From: a virus
Virus record (IMG/VR): IMGVR_UViG_3300010399_000066
Coordinates: 1 to 34,300 of that record
DNA: 34,300 bases
Strand: one strand, 5' to 3'
The first letter of the stretch is position 1; each line of letters opens with the position of its first letter. Position numbers and translations under genes: made by a program. The notes under the pieces were generated by a model. The model was not told the origin of the DNA. It was given only the letters and a program-made list of their open reading frames with translations, and did not search any database. Below are positions 22,169-28,752 of the stretch, one piece after another.

Positions 22169-22959
22169 AGAGATTCCTCTCGGATGGGTGGTAGCACGTC
22201 GAGCAGGGTTGCCTGACGCTGCGGATCGGGTGCCATCTCGGCGGCCGTCAAACGGGCGACGGCATCGGTGACGTGGTGCGCGATCTGCTCGACCCCGACG
22301 AAGCGGCGCCCCTCGATGAGTGCGGCGACACCGGTCGTCCCCGAACCGGTGAACGGGTCGAGGATCACCCCGCCGGGCGGGCAGATCCGCACCACATCCC
22401 GCAGAACCTCCAGCGGTTTCTGGGTGATGTGCGTCCGTTCCCTCAGCGCATTCGCCTCGAAGAACCCGCCGAGGGTCTCTGACGCGTCCCGGGGTCGGGG
22501 GCCGTTGGTGCCCCAGACCAGGTACTCGCAGGTGTTCGCGTACCGGCCCTGCGTGCGGCGCCCGTTCGGCTTGTGCCACGGCACGATGCCCCGCCACACC
22601 CACCCGCCGGCCTGCAACGCGTCCGTCGTCGTCGGCAGTTGCCGCCAGTCCGTGAAGAGGACACACGCACCGCCCGGGGCGGTCACCCGCCGGGCCTCGG
22701 ACAGCCACAGCGCCGACCAGTACCCGTAACCGCGCTGGTCGCGGTTGTCACCGCTGAACCCGGCGAGTGCCCGCCCGGTGACGCTGTCGGTGTTGACGTA
22801 CTTCGCGTGGACGCCTTGGGTGCGGTCACCGCGGACCATGCCACCGGAGGAGTACGGCGGGTCGGTGATCACCGCGTCGACCGTCGCGTCGGGCATGGCG
22901 GCCAGGACGGCGAGGGCCTCGCCGTGCCACAGCGTGGCCCGGTCGGTCGCGTACACCAC
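22165..22959 (-). CDS. DNA methyltransferase, N6-adenine/N4-cytosine type
   Basis: About 264 aa from GTG at 22959 or 22956, a few nt after the TerL stop; the longer frame to 23139 lies inside terL and is rejected. Motif IV, DPPYSSGG (33-40), comes before the SAM-binding motif I, DPFTGSGTTG (201-210), the order of beta-class amino-methyltransferases. The target-recognition region lies between. A TQKPLEVLRDVVRI segment before motif I matches the usual motif X. It transfers methyl groups from SAM to adenine N6 or cytosine N4; DPPY slightly favours adenine. No restriction gene is near, so it is an orphan enzyme, probably protecting phage DNA from host restriction or marking DNA for packaging. Confidence 0.88.
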   Translation of the reverse strand: MVYATDRATLWHGEALAVLAAMPDATVDAVITDPPYSSGGMVRGDRTQGVHAKYVNTDSVTGRALAGFSGDNRDQRGYGYWSALWLSEARRVTAPGGACVLFTDWRQLPTTTDALQAGGWVWRGIVPWHKPNGRRTQGRYANTCEYLVWGTNGPRPRDASETLGGFFEANALRERTHITQKPLEVLRDVVRICPPGGVILDPFTGSGTTGVAALIEGRRFVGVEQIAHHVTDAVARLTAAEMAPDPQRQATLLDVLPPIREESL

Positions 22960-22964
22960 CCGGT

Positions 22965-24257
22965 TTAGGCGGCCAGTGCGAGGTTCACCCACGGCCGCCA
23001 GATCCCTTCGGTGGTCTTCACGACGTACCGGCCCGCGTCCAGGGAGTGATCGCGGGCCTTGATCGGCTTGTCCGCGCCGAGGAGAGCGGCTTTCGGGTCC
23101 CAGGTGTAGCCGGTCACCTCGTCGATCCAGCCGGTACACGACTCGTGGACGGCGAGCAGCCCAGCGCCGAGCAGCGACGACATGAGCCGGATCCCGTCGA
23201 CGACCGCGTTGTCCGCGTCGGTCGACGGCACACCGTCACGGCCGAGCTGCTCGGAGAACGACGCAGCGGACGGGTCAACAACGGTCCACTCTGGACGAAC
23301 GCTCATGGTGTCGAGCCACCCGCGCAACGCTCGCGAGTAGTCCAGGTCGGTCATCGTGCGCCGCTCGCGGCGGGAGTCCCACCGCCACTCACGGGCCAGG
23401 TACAGGCGGTGCCGCTGCTGCTCGGGGTCGAAGCCCAGGCCGAGCAGCAGCGCCGCGAACGCCGCGGTGGTGGCGTAGTCCACACCCAGGCCGATCCACC
23501 GGTCGATGGGTGGCAGCGTCGGCACCACGTGCCGGACAGGGTCCCACATGGAGTAGATCGCGCCGTCCGCGATCACCCATTCACCGAGAATGAACCGCTT
23601 GTACCAGAGGCCGAGGTACTCGCGTTTCAGCTGCTCCACATAGGACGGGTTGCTCCGCAGCAACCACAGGTTGTCGTCGAGCCGGAACGAGAACCGGTGC
23701 AGGTCGAGGCGGTCGGGGCCGTCGAACCGCAACGTTTGCCCGTCGCCGGTCAGCCACAGCGACGCCCGGGACAACCAGTCCCGCATCAGCCAATGCCCGG
23801 GATTGTCCGGGTTCGTGGTCGCGAACAGCTGGGCCCCGGGCTCGGACAGCCGACCCGTGAGCATGATCCAGAACGATTCCGGGACCAGCGACGCCTCGTC
23901 GACGTAGGCGCCCACCAGGGTCAAGCCCCGGATCTTGTCCTGCGCCAGTTCGTTGTTCGCGCCGGCGAGATAGACCCGCCGGCCACAGATCCACAGCTCA
24001 CCCGACCCGATCACGTGGCGCGCCCGCTTGGGGCCGAGGTACGCCAGGATCGGGTCAATGATGTTGCGTTGCAGCGTCCGCTCGGTCTTCGCGACCATCA
24101 GCAGGTTGCCGGGCGGGGCGGTGCGGACGAACCGCAGCCACCGCAGGATCGACACGAGGGTCTTACCGGACCGGATGCTGCCTTCGAGGATGTTGATCCG
24201 GGCGGTGCACAGCTCGGCGGTGCGGCGGCCCTTGCCCTCCAGCGGTGTGATGGCCAT
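22965..24257 (-). CDS. terL: Terminase large subunit
   Basis: A 430-aa protein with ATG at 24257, which overlaps the TerS stop (TGATG); the longer frame to 24281 is not needed. Walker A is GSIRSGKT (26-33) and the Walker B-like strand with catalytic Glu is GAYVDEAS (116-123). The nuclease half has GLGVDYATTAAFAALLLGLG and DPSAASFSEQLG, with D407 in SLDAGRYVV, candidate metal-binding acids of the RNase H-like fold. It resembles PBSX-type terminases. The protein pumps DNA into the procapsid with ATP and cuts the concatemer. Gene order TerS-TerL-portal is canonical. Headful or cohesive-end packaging cannot be told from this sequence. Confidence 0.95.
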   Translation of the reverse strand: MAITPLEGKGRRTAELCTARINILEGSIRSGKTLVSILRWLRFVRTAPPGNLLMVAKTERTLQRNIIDPILAYLGPKRARHVIGSGELWICGRRVYLAGANNELAQDKIRGLTLVGAYVDEASLVPESFWIMLTGRLSEPGAQLFATTNPDNPGHWLMRDWLSRASLWLTGDGQTLRFDGPDRLDLHRFSFRLDDNLWLLRSNPSYVEQLKREYLGLWYKRFILGEWVIADGAIYSMWDPVRHVVPTLPPIDRWIGLGVDYATTAAFAALLLGLGFDPEQQRHRLYLAREWRWDSRRERRTMTDLDYSRALRGWLDTMSVRPEWTVVDPSAASFSEQLGRDGVPSTDADNAVVDGIRLMSSLLGAGLLAVHESCTGWIDEVTGYTWDPKAALLGADKPIKARDHSLDAGRYVVKTTEGIWRPWVNLALAA

Positions 24258-24733
24258 CAGGCGCCCATCGCGTCGAGCCACAAGTCGACGTCCGCGCCGC
24301 CGGCAGAGGTGGCCTGGTCGTACTCGGCAAGCTTGAGTGCGGTCTGGGACAGGGCCTGGATGGCGCTCGCGATCGCCTGCTTGTCGCGGAACGGCGGCTC
24401 GTCGTGCTGTTGCTCGTTGTAGTCGTTCTCCTTGCCACCGAAGTTGAAGACCTTCGTCGGGGCGAACATCTGGCCGAGGAGCCTCTGTGCGGCGACGAGC
24501 GCGTCGCCTTGCAGTTGGGCGCGGCGGGCGGCTGCGTCGACCTTGCGTGCCTCAGTGGCCGCGGTGGTGGCGCCGGTGCGCTCGAAGCTCAGGCCCAACT
24601 CGGCTGCGATGCGGCTCACGGTTCGCCCGGAGCGACCGGTAGTCCGGGCGATCTCGTTGCGGGAAAGTCCTTGGGAGTGGAGGGCGGCGACCTGGCGGCG
24701 GTCGTCCTCACCGATGGGCCGTGGGCGGGCCAC
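24257..24733 (-). CDS. terS: Terminase small subunit
   Basis: A 158-aa protein from GTG at 24733. Residues about 10-50 form a helix-turn-helix (DDRRQVAALHSQGLSRNEIA, then TGRSGRTVSRIAAELGLSF), like the DNA-binding domain of many TerS proteins. A charged central helix follows (ATEARKVDAAARRAQLQGDA) for oligomerisation and an acidic C-terminus that would contact TerL. Its stop overlaps the TerL ATG. TerS selects the phage DNA for packaging at a pac or cos site. The similarity of the HTH to resolvase-like or sigma-4-like domains is usual; position fixes the call. Confidence 0.88.
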   Translation of the reverse strand: MARPRPIGEDDRRQVAALHSQGLSRNEIARTTGRSGRTVSRIAAELGLSFERTGATTAATEARKVDAAARRAQLQGDALVAAQRLLGQMFAPTKVFNFGGKENDYNEQQHDEPPFRDKQAIASAIQALSQTALKLAEYDQATSAGGADVDLWLDAMGA

Positions 24734-24737
24734 CGGG

Positions 24738-24836
24738 TCACACGCCGAGGCCGGCTTGGATCAGCAGCCCTCCCACGAGGATCGCTGCAACAGCGAGCCC
24801 GCTGATCAGGGATTCGAGGTACCGGCGATGGACCAT
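24738..24836 (-). CDS. 32-aa single-span membrane peptide, first late gene
   Basis: ATG at 24836 follows AGGAGG with a 6-nt gap, one of the best ribosome sites in the window, and the frame stops only 4 nt before the TerS start. The product begins MVHRRYLESLISGL and continues with one hydrophobic helix (LAVAAILVGGLLIQAGLGV). A longer frame reaching 25091 exists but would read through the palindrome and terminator, so the short form is preferred. It is below usual annotation limits. Being first in the late operon, it should be abundantly made. Function unknown; a lysis timing or membrane-altering role is conceivable. Confidence 0.6.
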   Translation of the reverse strand: MVHRRYLESLISGLAVAAILVGGLLIQAGLGV

Positions 24837-24859
24837 CGGGTACCTCCTGGCGCGATTTG

Positions 24860-24887
24860 GTGCACGATAATTGGGGTTATCGTGCAC
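24860..24887. promoter_or_regulatory. Perfect inverted repeat at the early/late boundary, candidate late operator or regulator site
   Basis: GTGCACGATAA (24860-24870) and TTATCGTGCAC (24877-24887) form perfect 11-bp arms with a 6-bp spacer. The site lies 23 bp upstream of the first late gene in the leftward sense, just beyond a terminator, where the late promoter should be. Reverse-strand AATTAT and GATAAC hexamers inside it could be -10 elements. It lacks a U-tract and so is more likely a protein-binding site than a terminator. Confidence 0.6.
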
Positions 24888-24905
24888 TGATCTTGGACAC
24901 AGAAA

Positions 24906-24939
24906 AGGCGAGGTGCCCGGATCTGGGCATACCTCGCCT
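24906..24939 (-). terminator. Intrinsic terminator of the early operon
   Basis: Read leftward, AGGCGAGGT pairs with ACCTCGCCT over 9 bp, with an inner GCCC/GGGC pairing, followed by TTTTCT. It follows the early gene ending at 24958 and separates early from late transcription. The U-tract points to leftward use. Confidence 0.85.
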
Positions 24940-24957
24940 GCTGTAGTGGATGTGGGA

Positions 24958-25248
24958 TCAGGATGCGATCTTGCCCCGGGCTGCGTCAAGTCTCTTCCCC
25001 CGGACGCGCCGCGATCCGCTCGTAAGCGCCTCCACCTGGGCGGCTGCAGCGAGGCTGTAGAGGGTGGTACCTCGGCCTTGGCCTGGGACATTGTGCCGTG
25101 ACAGCAGGCCGTAGAGCGGGTCGCCGAGAGTGGCGGCGCGCCGGCCCCAGTCCCGCACGGTGGCCGCGCTGATTGGGCGCGCGTTCGAGGTGAGGACCGC
25201 GGCGATCTGGTCGGCGGTGCCGTACTCGCGGCCGCCCAGGATGATCAC
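24958..25248 (-). CDS. HTH DNA-binding protein at the end of the early operon, candidate late regulator
   Basis: A 96-aa protein from GTG at 25248, overlapping the preceding stop by 4 nt (GTGA). Residues about 8-35 look like a MerR/excisionase-type helix-turn-helix (YGTADQIAAVLTSNARPISA, then ATVRDWGRRAATLGD), and the middle GLLSRHNVPGQGRGTTLYSL resembles the wing region. The basic C-terminus ends RVRGKRLDAARGKIAS. It lies last in the early operon, right before the terminator and palindrome that precede the late genes. A natural hypothesis is that it activates late transcription through that palindrome; the sequence does not show it directly. Confidence 0.65.
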   Translation of the reverse strand: MIILGGREYGTADQIAAVLTSNARPISAATVRDWGRRAATLGDPLYGLLSRHNVPGQGRGTTLYSLAAAAQVEALTSGSRRVRGKRLDAARGKIAS

Positions 25249-25433
25249 CGCTGGCTCTGCTCGATGTGCCCGCAGGGCATTCCGATCTCGGTGAGGGGGT
25301 GCCTGCCTATACCAGGCTGCATGCCCTGGGTCCCGCGTGAGACGAAGTACGCGATGGTTAAGCCACACTGCGGACACGAATCGCCGGCACTGAGCCGCGC
25401 AGGCTCGCTGCGGTCGTTTGCCCTGGTGTCCAT
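25245..25433 (-). CDS. Small zinc-ribbon-like protein
   Basis: A 62-aa protein with ATG at 25433 preceded by GGGGGTGAG. It holds CPQCG near residue 21 and CGH near residue 53, separated by a 30-residue loop (YFVSRGTQGMQPGIGRHPLT), so a zinc-binding fold with Cys-x-x-Cys and Cys-x-His is likely. Coupled to the HTH protein by a GTGA overlap. A longer frame to 25634 has shadow-like composition and was rejected. No family recognised. Confidence 0.6.
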   Translation of the reverse strand: MDTRANDRSEPARLSAGDSCPQCGLTIAYFVSRGTQGMQPGIGRHPLTEIGMPCGHIEQSQR

Positions 25434-25525
25434 GGATCTCACCCCCGATTGATCTAGTGCTGAGGGTACGCCTCTGGTGGGTGATCGGACGCCGAGTTCG
25501 TCGCCGGCGGCGGTCGGGTGACCCG

Positions 25526-26218
25526 CTACCAGATGTGGCGTTCGCCGGCGACGCGTACGGGCATAGTGCAGGGGCAGGCGTCGCCGGCGGCCGGGTCGCC
25601 TGGCCCGAGGCACCAGCACGCCGGGTTGGTGCATACGGCGGTCCAGTGGCGGGGGTCGGGTGCGCTGGTCTGGACGCGGACGAGGCGGGTGCGGCAGGCG
25701 GGGCAGCGTGGGTTGTCGGGGTGCGGTGCCCGGTCGGGACCAACGCCGGCGATAGCCCGGGCGCGGGCGTCGACGGGCTCAACGAGTGCGCGGATCTCGG
25801 CGGCGATGCCGGGCGGAGCCACGGACGTTGCTGCGACGAGCCAGGTCCGGCGTCCGGCGTAGAGGTCCCAGTGCGGGCTGTGCCGTATCAGGTGATGGCC
25901 GCGGTGGATGTGGGCGAGCAGCTGGTGCACGTCGACCAGGACGTCGCGGATCTCGCGGTCGAGGTCGAGCAGGCCCGGCGCCACCGGTGCCGGGCCTGCG
26001 GCCATCTTCGCGCCGGCGAGCGCGCCGCGGTCCGGGCGCTCGTCGCGTAGCAGGGCGTCGAGAGCGGCGAGCTGGGCGAGGCTCCGCGGTCGGGCGTGGA
26101 TGGGGCCGAGCTGGGGCCGGCGGATGAGGATCGTCTCGCGGTGCTCGGCAAGGTGCTCGCGGGCGCGCCACAGCGACCACAGTGCCGCGCCGGCGTGGAG
26201 CACGTGGGGGTGGGTCAT
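25526..26218 (-). CDS. Unknown early protein with C-terminal zinc ribbon
   Basis: A 230-aa protein with ATG at 26218, overlapping the previous stop by 4 nt. The N-terminal 150 residues are helical and charged (LHAGAALWSLWRAREHLAEH, DLDREIRDVLVDVHQLLAHI) and end in a Trp/Tyr-rich turn. The C-terminal 60 residues carry CPACRTRL, then CTNPACWCLG and CPC, a zinc ribbon pattern of the kind seen in many phage and transfer proteins that bind nucleic acid. Similar proteins recur in actinophage early regions without known function. A 92-bp gap separates it from the next gene downstream; no clear promoter was seen there. Confidence 0.65.
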   Translation of the reverse strand: MTHPHVLHAGAALWSLWRAREHLAEHRETILIRRPQLGPIHARPRSLAQLAALDALLRDERPDRGALAGAKMAAGPAPVAPGLLDLDREIRDVLVDVHQLLAHIHRGHHLIRHSPHWDLYAGRRTWLVAATSVAPPGIAAEIRALVEPVDARARAIAGVGPDRAPHPDNPRCPACRTRLVRVQTSAPDPRHWTAVCTNPACWCLGPGDPAAGDACPCTMPVRVAGERHIW

Positions 26219-26508
26219 GGCCTGCCGTCCCCGGGCGCGCGCGTGGCGGAACCGGGGCCGCCGAGTTGCTCGGCCTGGGCGATGAGCCAGCGGTAGTGCT
26301 GGCCGCGGCAGCAGTCACATTCGCCGGGTGGGCCGTAGGTGCAGAGGTCGTCGTGGCCGGTGGGTTCGAGGCGGTCGTCGTCGACGAGGACGGCGGCAAG
26401 GTCGCGGATGGCGGCGGCGATGCCCGCGCTGGCGCAGCACGGGCGTAATGGGCCGTGGCAGCAGTCTGAGGCCGTACGTTCGAAGGCGGCGACCGGGTCT
26501 GTTGTCAT
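26215..26508 (-). CDS. Small Cys-rich early protein
   Basis: A 97-aa protein from ATG at 26508, with 4-nt overlaps on both sides. It has two clusters, CCHGPLRPCCASAG (about 17-30) and CTYGPPGECDCCRGQH (about 57-72), which could form a binuclear or treble-clef zinc site. Between them is a helix (IAAAIRDLAAVLVDDDRLE). No family recognised. It belongs to the set of small zinc proteins in this early operon. Confidence 0.6.
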   Translation of the reverse strand: MTTDPVAAFERTASDCCHGPLRPCCASAGIAAAIRDLAAVLVDDDRLEPTGHDDLCTYGPPGECDCCRGQHYRWLIAQAEQLGGPGSATRAPGDGRP

Positions 26509-26693
26509 CGGCAGCGGTGTCCTTCCGGGTAGACGGTGTCGATGGGGCCGAAGCATGTGGGGCACTGGCGTAGCTCGGCGCGTGGCGGCGGTTCGGTGGG
26601 CGGCTGGGTGCGGTGTGTGTCGACCAGGTCGGCAGCGCGGGCTCGTACCGCGGCGGCGGCTCGGGCGATGCGGCGGTCTCGGGCGGTGTTCAT
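26505..26693 (-). CDS. Small protein with terminal zinc-finger-like motif
   Basis: A 62-aa protein with ATG at 26693, preceded by GGAGGA at 5 nt. The N-terminal half is a basic helix (ARDRRIARAAAAVRARAADL) and the C-terminal half has CPTC and a GHRC end, a probable short zinc ribbon. The basic helix could bind nucleic acid. ATGA overlaps join it to the replication-initiator-like gene upstream and the Cys-rich gene downstream. Confidence 0.6.
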   Translation of the reverse strand: MNTARDRRIARAAAAVRARAADLVDTHRTQPPTEPPPRAELRQCPTCFGPIDTVYPEGHRCR

Positions 26694-27607
26694 GCGGCTC
26701 CTCCGGTGATGACGCGGAGTGATGGGCGGCCGGGGGTGCGGCGGTCGGGTGCGAGGGCGCGACAGAACACACACGCGAGCCGGCCGTCCGGGCGGGGTCC
26801 GGCGCGCTGGGTCGGATGCTCGGCGCATGGCCCGGGCGCATCCACATCCGAGGAAATCTGATCTTCAGGCGGTGGGCTCGCGCGGGAAGCGGTGACGGCC
26901 GTACGAAGATCCGTATCAGGGTGGTCGGTGGTAGTTCTGGTGCGGTCGTGGTCGGTAAGCGGGTCCGCCGGACCCCCCGGCGCTGGTCCGCCGGACCACC
27001 CAGAGCTGTTTTCGGCGGGTCCGGCGGACCCCCCAGCCTCAGGCGCGCACACCTCGTCCGGGTGGTCCGGCGGACCACCCACGGCGGAGTTGTCCACAGC
27101 CTGTGCGTGGTCCGCCGGACCACCCACAGGTTCGGGCGCGGGTGGTCCGGCGGACCCAGCGGGCTTGCCGCGGGCCGCGTCGCGCAGACGCCTCGCGGCG
27201 AGCTTGTGTTGCGCCGGCGTGGGCACGTTCAGGACGTCGAGGAGGTCGCTGGGGAGGGTCAGCCGGTACTCCTCGCCACGTTCCCCGTGCCTGCCGCGTA
27301 CGTGCTGGAGCAGGCCCAACTCCAGCAGCTTCTTACGCACGGTGACGACGTTCTTGATGGTTGTTCCGAGGTCGACCGCGATGGTGGCGTCCCCTGCCCA
27401 GATCTCCTGACCGCGGTCGTTGGCGTAGGAGGCCCAGCACAGCGCGATCGCAGTGAACGTCAGCTCGGTCATGCCGCCCTTGGTGGGTCGGCCGTCCTTG
27501 CCGAGGCGGGTGCTGCCGGCGATCAGGCTGCCGGTGCGGGCGCGGCGGATGATCTGCTCCCACTCGTAGCGGCCGGCGGCCCTCAGCTCGCGCTGGTCCT
27601 CGGTCAC
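26690..27607 (-). CDS. Replication-initiator-like winged-helix protein
   Basis: A 305-aa protein from GTG at 27607, 5 nt after GGGGGCG. Residues about 40-125 form a winged helix (TELTFTAIALCWASYANDRG, then TIAVDLGTTIKNVVTVRKKL and LELGLLQHVRGRHGERGEEY), a pattern found in phage replication proteins of the O/DnaD-like class. Residues about 150-220 are a Gly/Pro/Asp-rich linker whose DNA carries six perfect dyads. The C-terminal 80 residues include a Cys-x-x-Cys (ACVFCRAL). In lambda, O protein binds iterons inside its own gene to open the origin. By analogy this protein would bind the dyads at 26962-27156 and recruit the host helicase. This is inference. A general transcription regulator is the alternative. 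Confidence 0.65.
   Translation of the reverse strand: MTEDQRELRAAGRYEWEQIIRRARTGSLIAGSTRLGKDGRPTKGGMTELTFTAIALCWASYANDRGQEIWAGDATIAVDLGTTIKNVVTVRKKLLELGLLQHVRGRHGERGEEYRLTLPSDLLDVLNVPTPAQHKLAARRLRDAARGKPAGSAGPPAPEPVGGPADHAQAVDNSAVGGPPDHPDEVCAPEAGGSAGPAENSSGWSGGPAPGGPADPLTDHDRTRTTTDHPDTDLRTAVTASRASPPPEDQISSDVDAPGPCAEHPTQRAGPRPDGRLACVFCRALAPDRRTPGRPSLRVITGGAA
26962..27156. repeat. Six perfect 13-bp dyads inside the initiator gene, candidate replication origin
   Basis: Copies of GGTCCG-N-CGGACC occur at 26962-26974, 26985-26997, 27018-27030, 27064-27076, 27109-27121 and 27144-27156. Each has perfect 6-bp arms around a single C or G; the fourth extends to 10-bp arms (27060-27080) and the fifth to 8-bp. 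Start-to-start spacing is 23, 33, 46, 45 and 35 bp. All lie in the linker-coding part of the winged-helix gene, residues about 151-216, and I saw none elsewhere in the window. Irregular spacing and dyad symmetry fit protein-binding sites rather than CRISPR. Function as an origin is inferred from the lambda O arrangement. Confidence 0.65.
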
Positions 27608-27701
27608 CTATCGCCCCCAAGATCCACAGGTATCGATGACGTTGTGTATGCAGTGCGGCGCGGGCCCGCCGTGGCGGAACCGCGCCGTGAATCGCGAATC
27701 G

Positions 27702-27785
27702 CTAGTCGGACTGCGTGTACCGGCGCCAGTGCCGGCTCGTGGTGTCGTCGTGGTCGACGTCGGCGGCCGTCGTTGTCTCGGGCAT
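27702..27785 (-). CDS. Possible 27-aa coupled micropeptide
   Basis: ATG at 27785 overlaps the stop of the preceding gene (TGATG), as in neighbouring true gene pairs, and the frame encodes 27 residues beginning MPETTTAADVDHDD and ending in a basic RHWRRYTQSD. It is hydrophilic with no known motif. The coupling is the main support. The remaining 94 bp to the initiator gene contain no other gene; a GAATCGC direct repeat is visible near 27690. It may simply be an unselected frame. Confidence 0.35.
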   Translation of the reverse strand: MPETTTAADVDHDDTTSRHWRRYTQSD

Positions 27786-27967
27786 CAGTCCTCGTCTCGT
27801 TCGCCGACGCGCCGTAGTTCGGTGGCGCGCTGGTCGGGGTCGGGTGTGGGTACGTCGTGGCCGCGCCACTGCTCGGGCATGCCGCAGGTGCAGGGGTGTC
27901 GGCCGCGGTGGTCGGACACGTCGGTGTCGGCCTGGTAGTGGTGGGTGGCCACCGTCCGGCGGGTCAT
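27785..27967 (-). CDS. Small early protein with CTCG motif
   Basis: A 60-aa protein with ATG at 27967, a 4-nt overlap to the upstream gene. It contains GRHPCTCGMPEQWRGHD and is otherwise charged and hydrophilic. His and Cys residues could bind zinc. No family recognised. A longer frame to 28099 overlaps the neighbour entirely and was not adopted. Confidence 0.55.
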   Translation of the reverse strand: MTRRTVATHHYQADTDVSDHRGRHPCTCGMPEQWRGHDVPTPDPDQRATELRRVGERDED

Positions 27968-28356
27968 GGCGGTGCCTCGGGGTCGGCGGGCTGGTAGTCC
28001 GTGCAGGCCGGCCAGCTGGCGCGCACGTCGGTGCCGGGTCCGTGGCTGATCCGGTCGCGGCGGACCTGGCGACTCAGATCGGGCTCGGGCCAGCAGCACT
28101 TCGGGTAGGCCCGGCTGCCGCCGTGGACGGGCACCCGATGCCGGCAGGCGCCGCAGTGTGGCCCGGTCCCGCCGATCTCCCGCGCCGCGTCCGGGTGCAG
28201 CCGCAGGTACGGCGCGGTGGTGAGGCTGGGCGGGTGCATCCCGACCGCGATCACGCCGCGCTGACGGGCGATCCGCCGCTGCCCGGTCGTGGCCGGCAGT
28301 GCCGGAACGGGGGCGGGCTGGCGGAGGTCGTCGACGTCGAACAGGGCCTCGGTCAC
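27964..28356 (-). CDS. Early protein with zinc-ribbon-like core
   Basis: A 130-aa protein from GTG at 28356, coupled by 4-nt overlaps on both sides. It starts MTEALFDVDDLRQPAPVPAL, a short motif frequent at the start of actinobacterial phage proteins of this class, and carries HCGACRHR, YPKCCWPE and a terminal WPACTDYQP: four Cys positions suited to one zinc. Similar proteins are found next to replication genes in actinophages, with no known activity. Confidence 0.65.
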   Translation of the reverse strand: MTEALFDVDDLRQPAPVPALPATTGQRRIARQRGVIAVGMHPPSLTTAPYLRLHPDAAREIGGTGPHCGACRHRVPVHGGSRAYPKCCWPEPDLSRQVRRDRISHGPGTDVRASWPACTDYQPADPEAPP

Positions 28357-28586
28357 GGTGTCGCTCCGGAGCGCCGTCCGCGGTACCAGGTCAGCACCGC
28401 TATCACGGCCCGGCGGTGCGTGGCCCGCAACTCCTGGTTGGTCCGGTCGCCGCGGAGCGCCCGCCAGGCGCGGGTCACCCGGTCGCGGACATCGGCGGGC
28501 AGCAGCGCCCAGCAGGTGCGGCAGGCCAGCATCGAACGGCGGACCTGGGTACCGCAGCCCGGGCAGCCGTGCATCGGCTCAGCCAC
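28353..28586 (-). CDS. Small zinc-ribbon protein
   Basis: A 77-aa protein from GTG at 28586. CPGCG (8-12) and CRTCW (22-26) form a compact two-knuckle zinc ribbon, followed by a long basic helix (LPADVRDRVTRAWRALRGD) and RRAVIAVLTWYRGR. The fusion of a ribbon with a basic helix suggests nucleic-acid binding. It overlaps the next gene by 4 nt and the previous one by 8 nt. Confidence 0.65.
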   Translation of the reverse strand: MAEPMHGCPGCGTQVRRSMLACRTCWALLPADVRDRVTRAWRALRGDRTNQELRATHRRAVIAVLTWYRGRRSGATP

Positions 28587-28752
28587 GGCGATCCTCGGCG
28601 AGCGCGTGTGCTTGGCCCGCGGCCTTGCGGACGGCGTGTGTCGCGGTGGGGCCGCCCCACGCGGTCATGCACCGTTGCAACGGCGTGGCGTTGCAACGGG
28701 TGCAGGGTACGGCCAGGGACGCGGGGTCGGCCTGGACCCATTGGCGGGTCAT
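28579..28752 (-). CDS. Phage zinc-finger protein, 57 aa
   Basis: Starting at ATG 28752 with a 4-nt overlap to the helicase stop. The product (MTRQWVQADPASLAVPCTRC, then NATPLQRCMTAWGGPTATHA and VRKAAGQAHALAEDRRG) contains Cys-x-x-Cys, then Cys, His: the C-x-x-C-x-A-x-P-x-x-x-C-x(n)-H-x-x-R pattern of short zinc-binding phage proteins common in Streptomyces elements. It is too short for most gene finders. Probably nucleic-acid binding; function unknown. Confidence 0.6.
   Translation of the reverse strand: MTRQWVQADPASLAVPCTRCNATPLQRCMTAWGGPTATHAVRKAAGQAHALAEDRRG

Noticed and set aside
24738-25091. Longer minus-strand gene (117 aa) covering the palindrome and terminator
   Set aside because: It would translate through a terminator and an operator-like palindrome; the internal ATG at 24836 has an ideal ribosome site.
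26962-27156. CRISPR array or simple tandem repeat
   Set aside because: The repeats are short dyads at irregular distances inside a coding frame; no uniform spacers and no cas genes.
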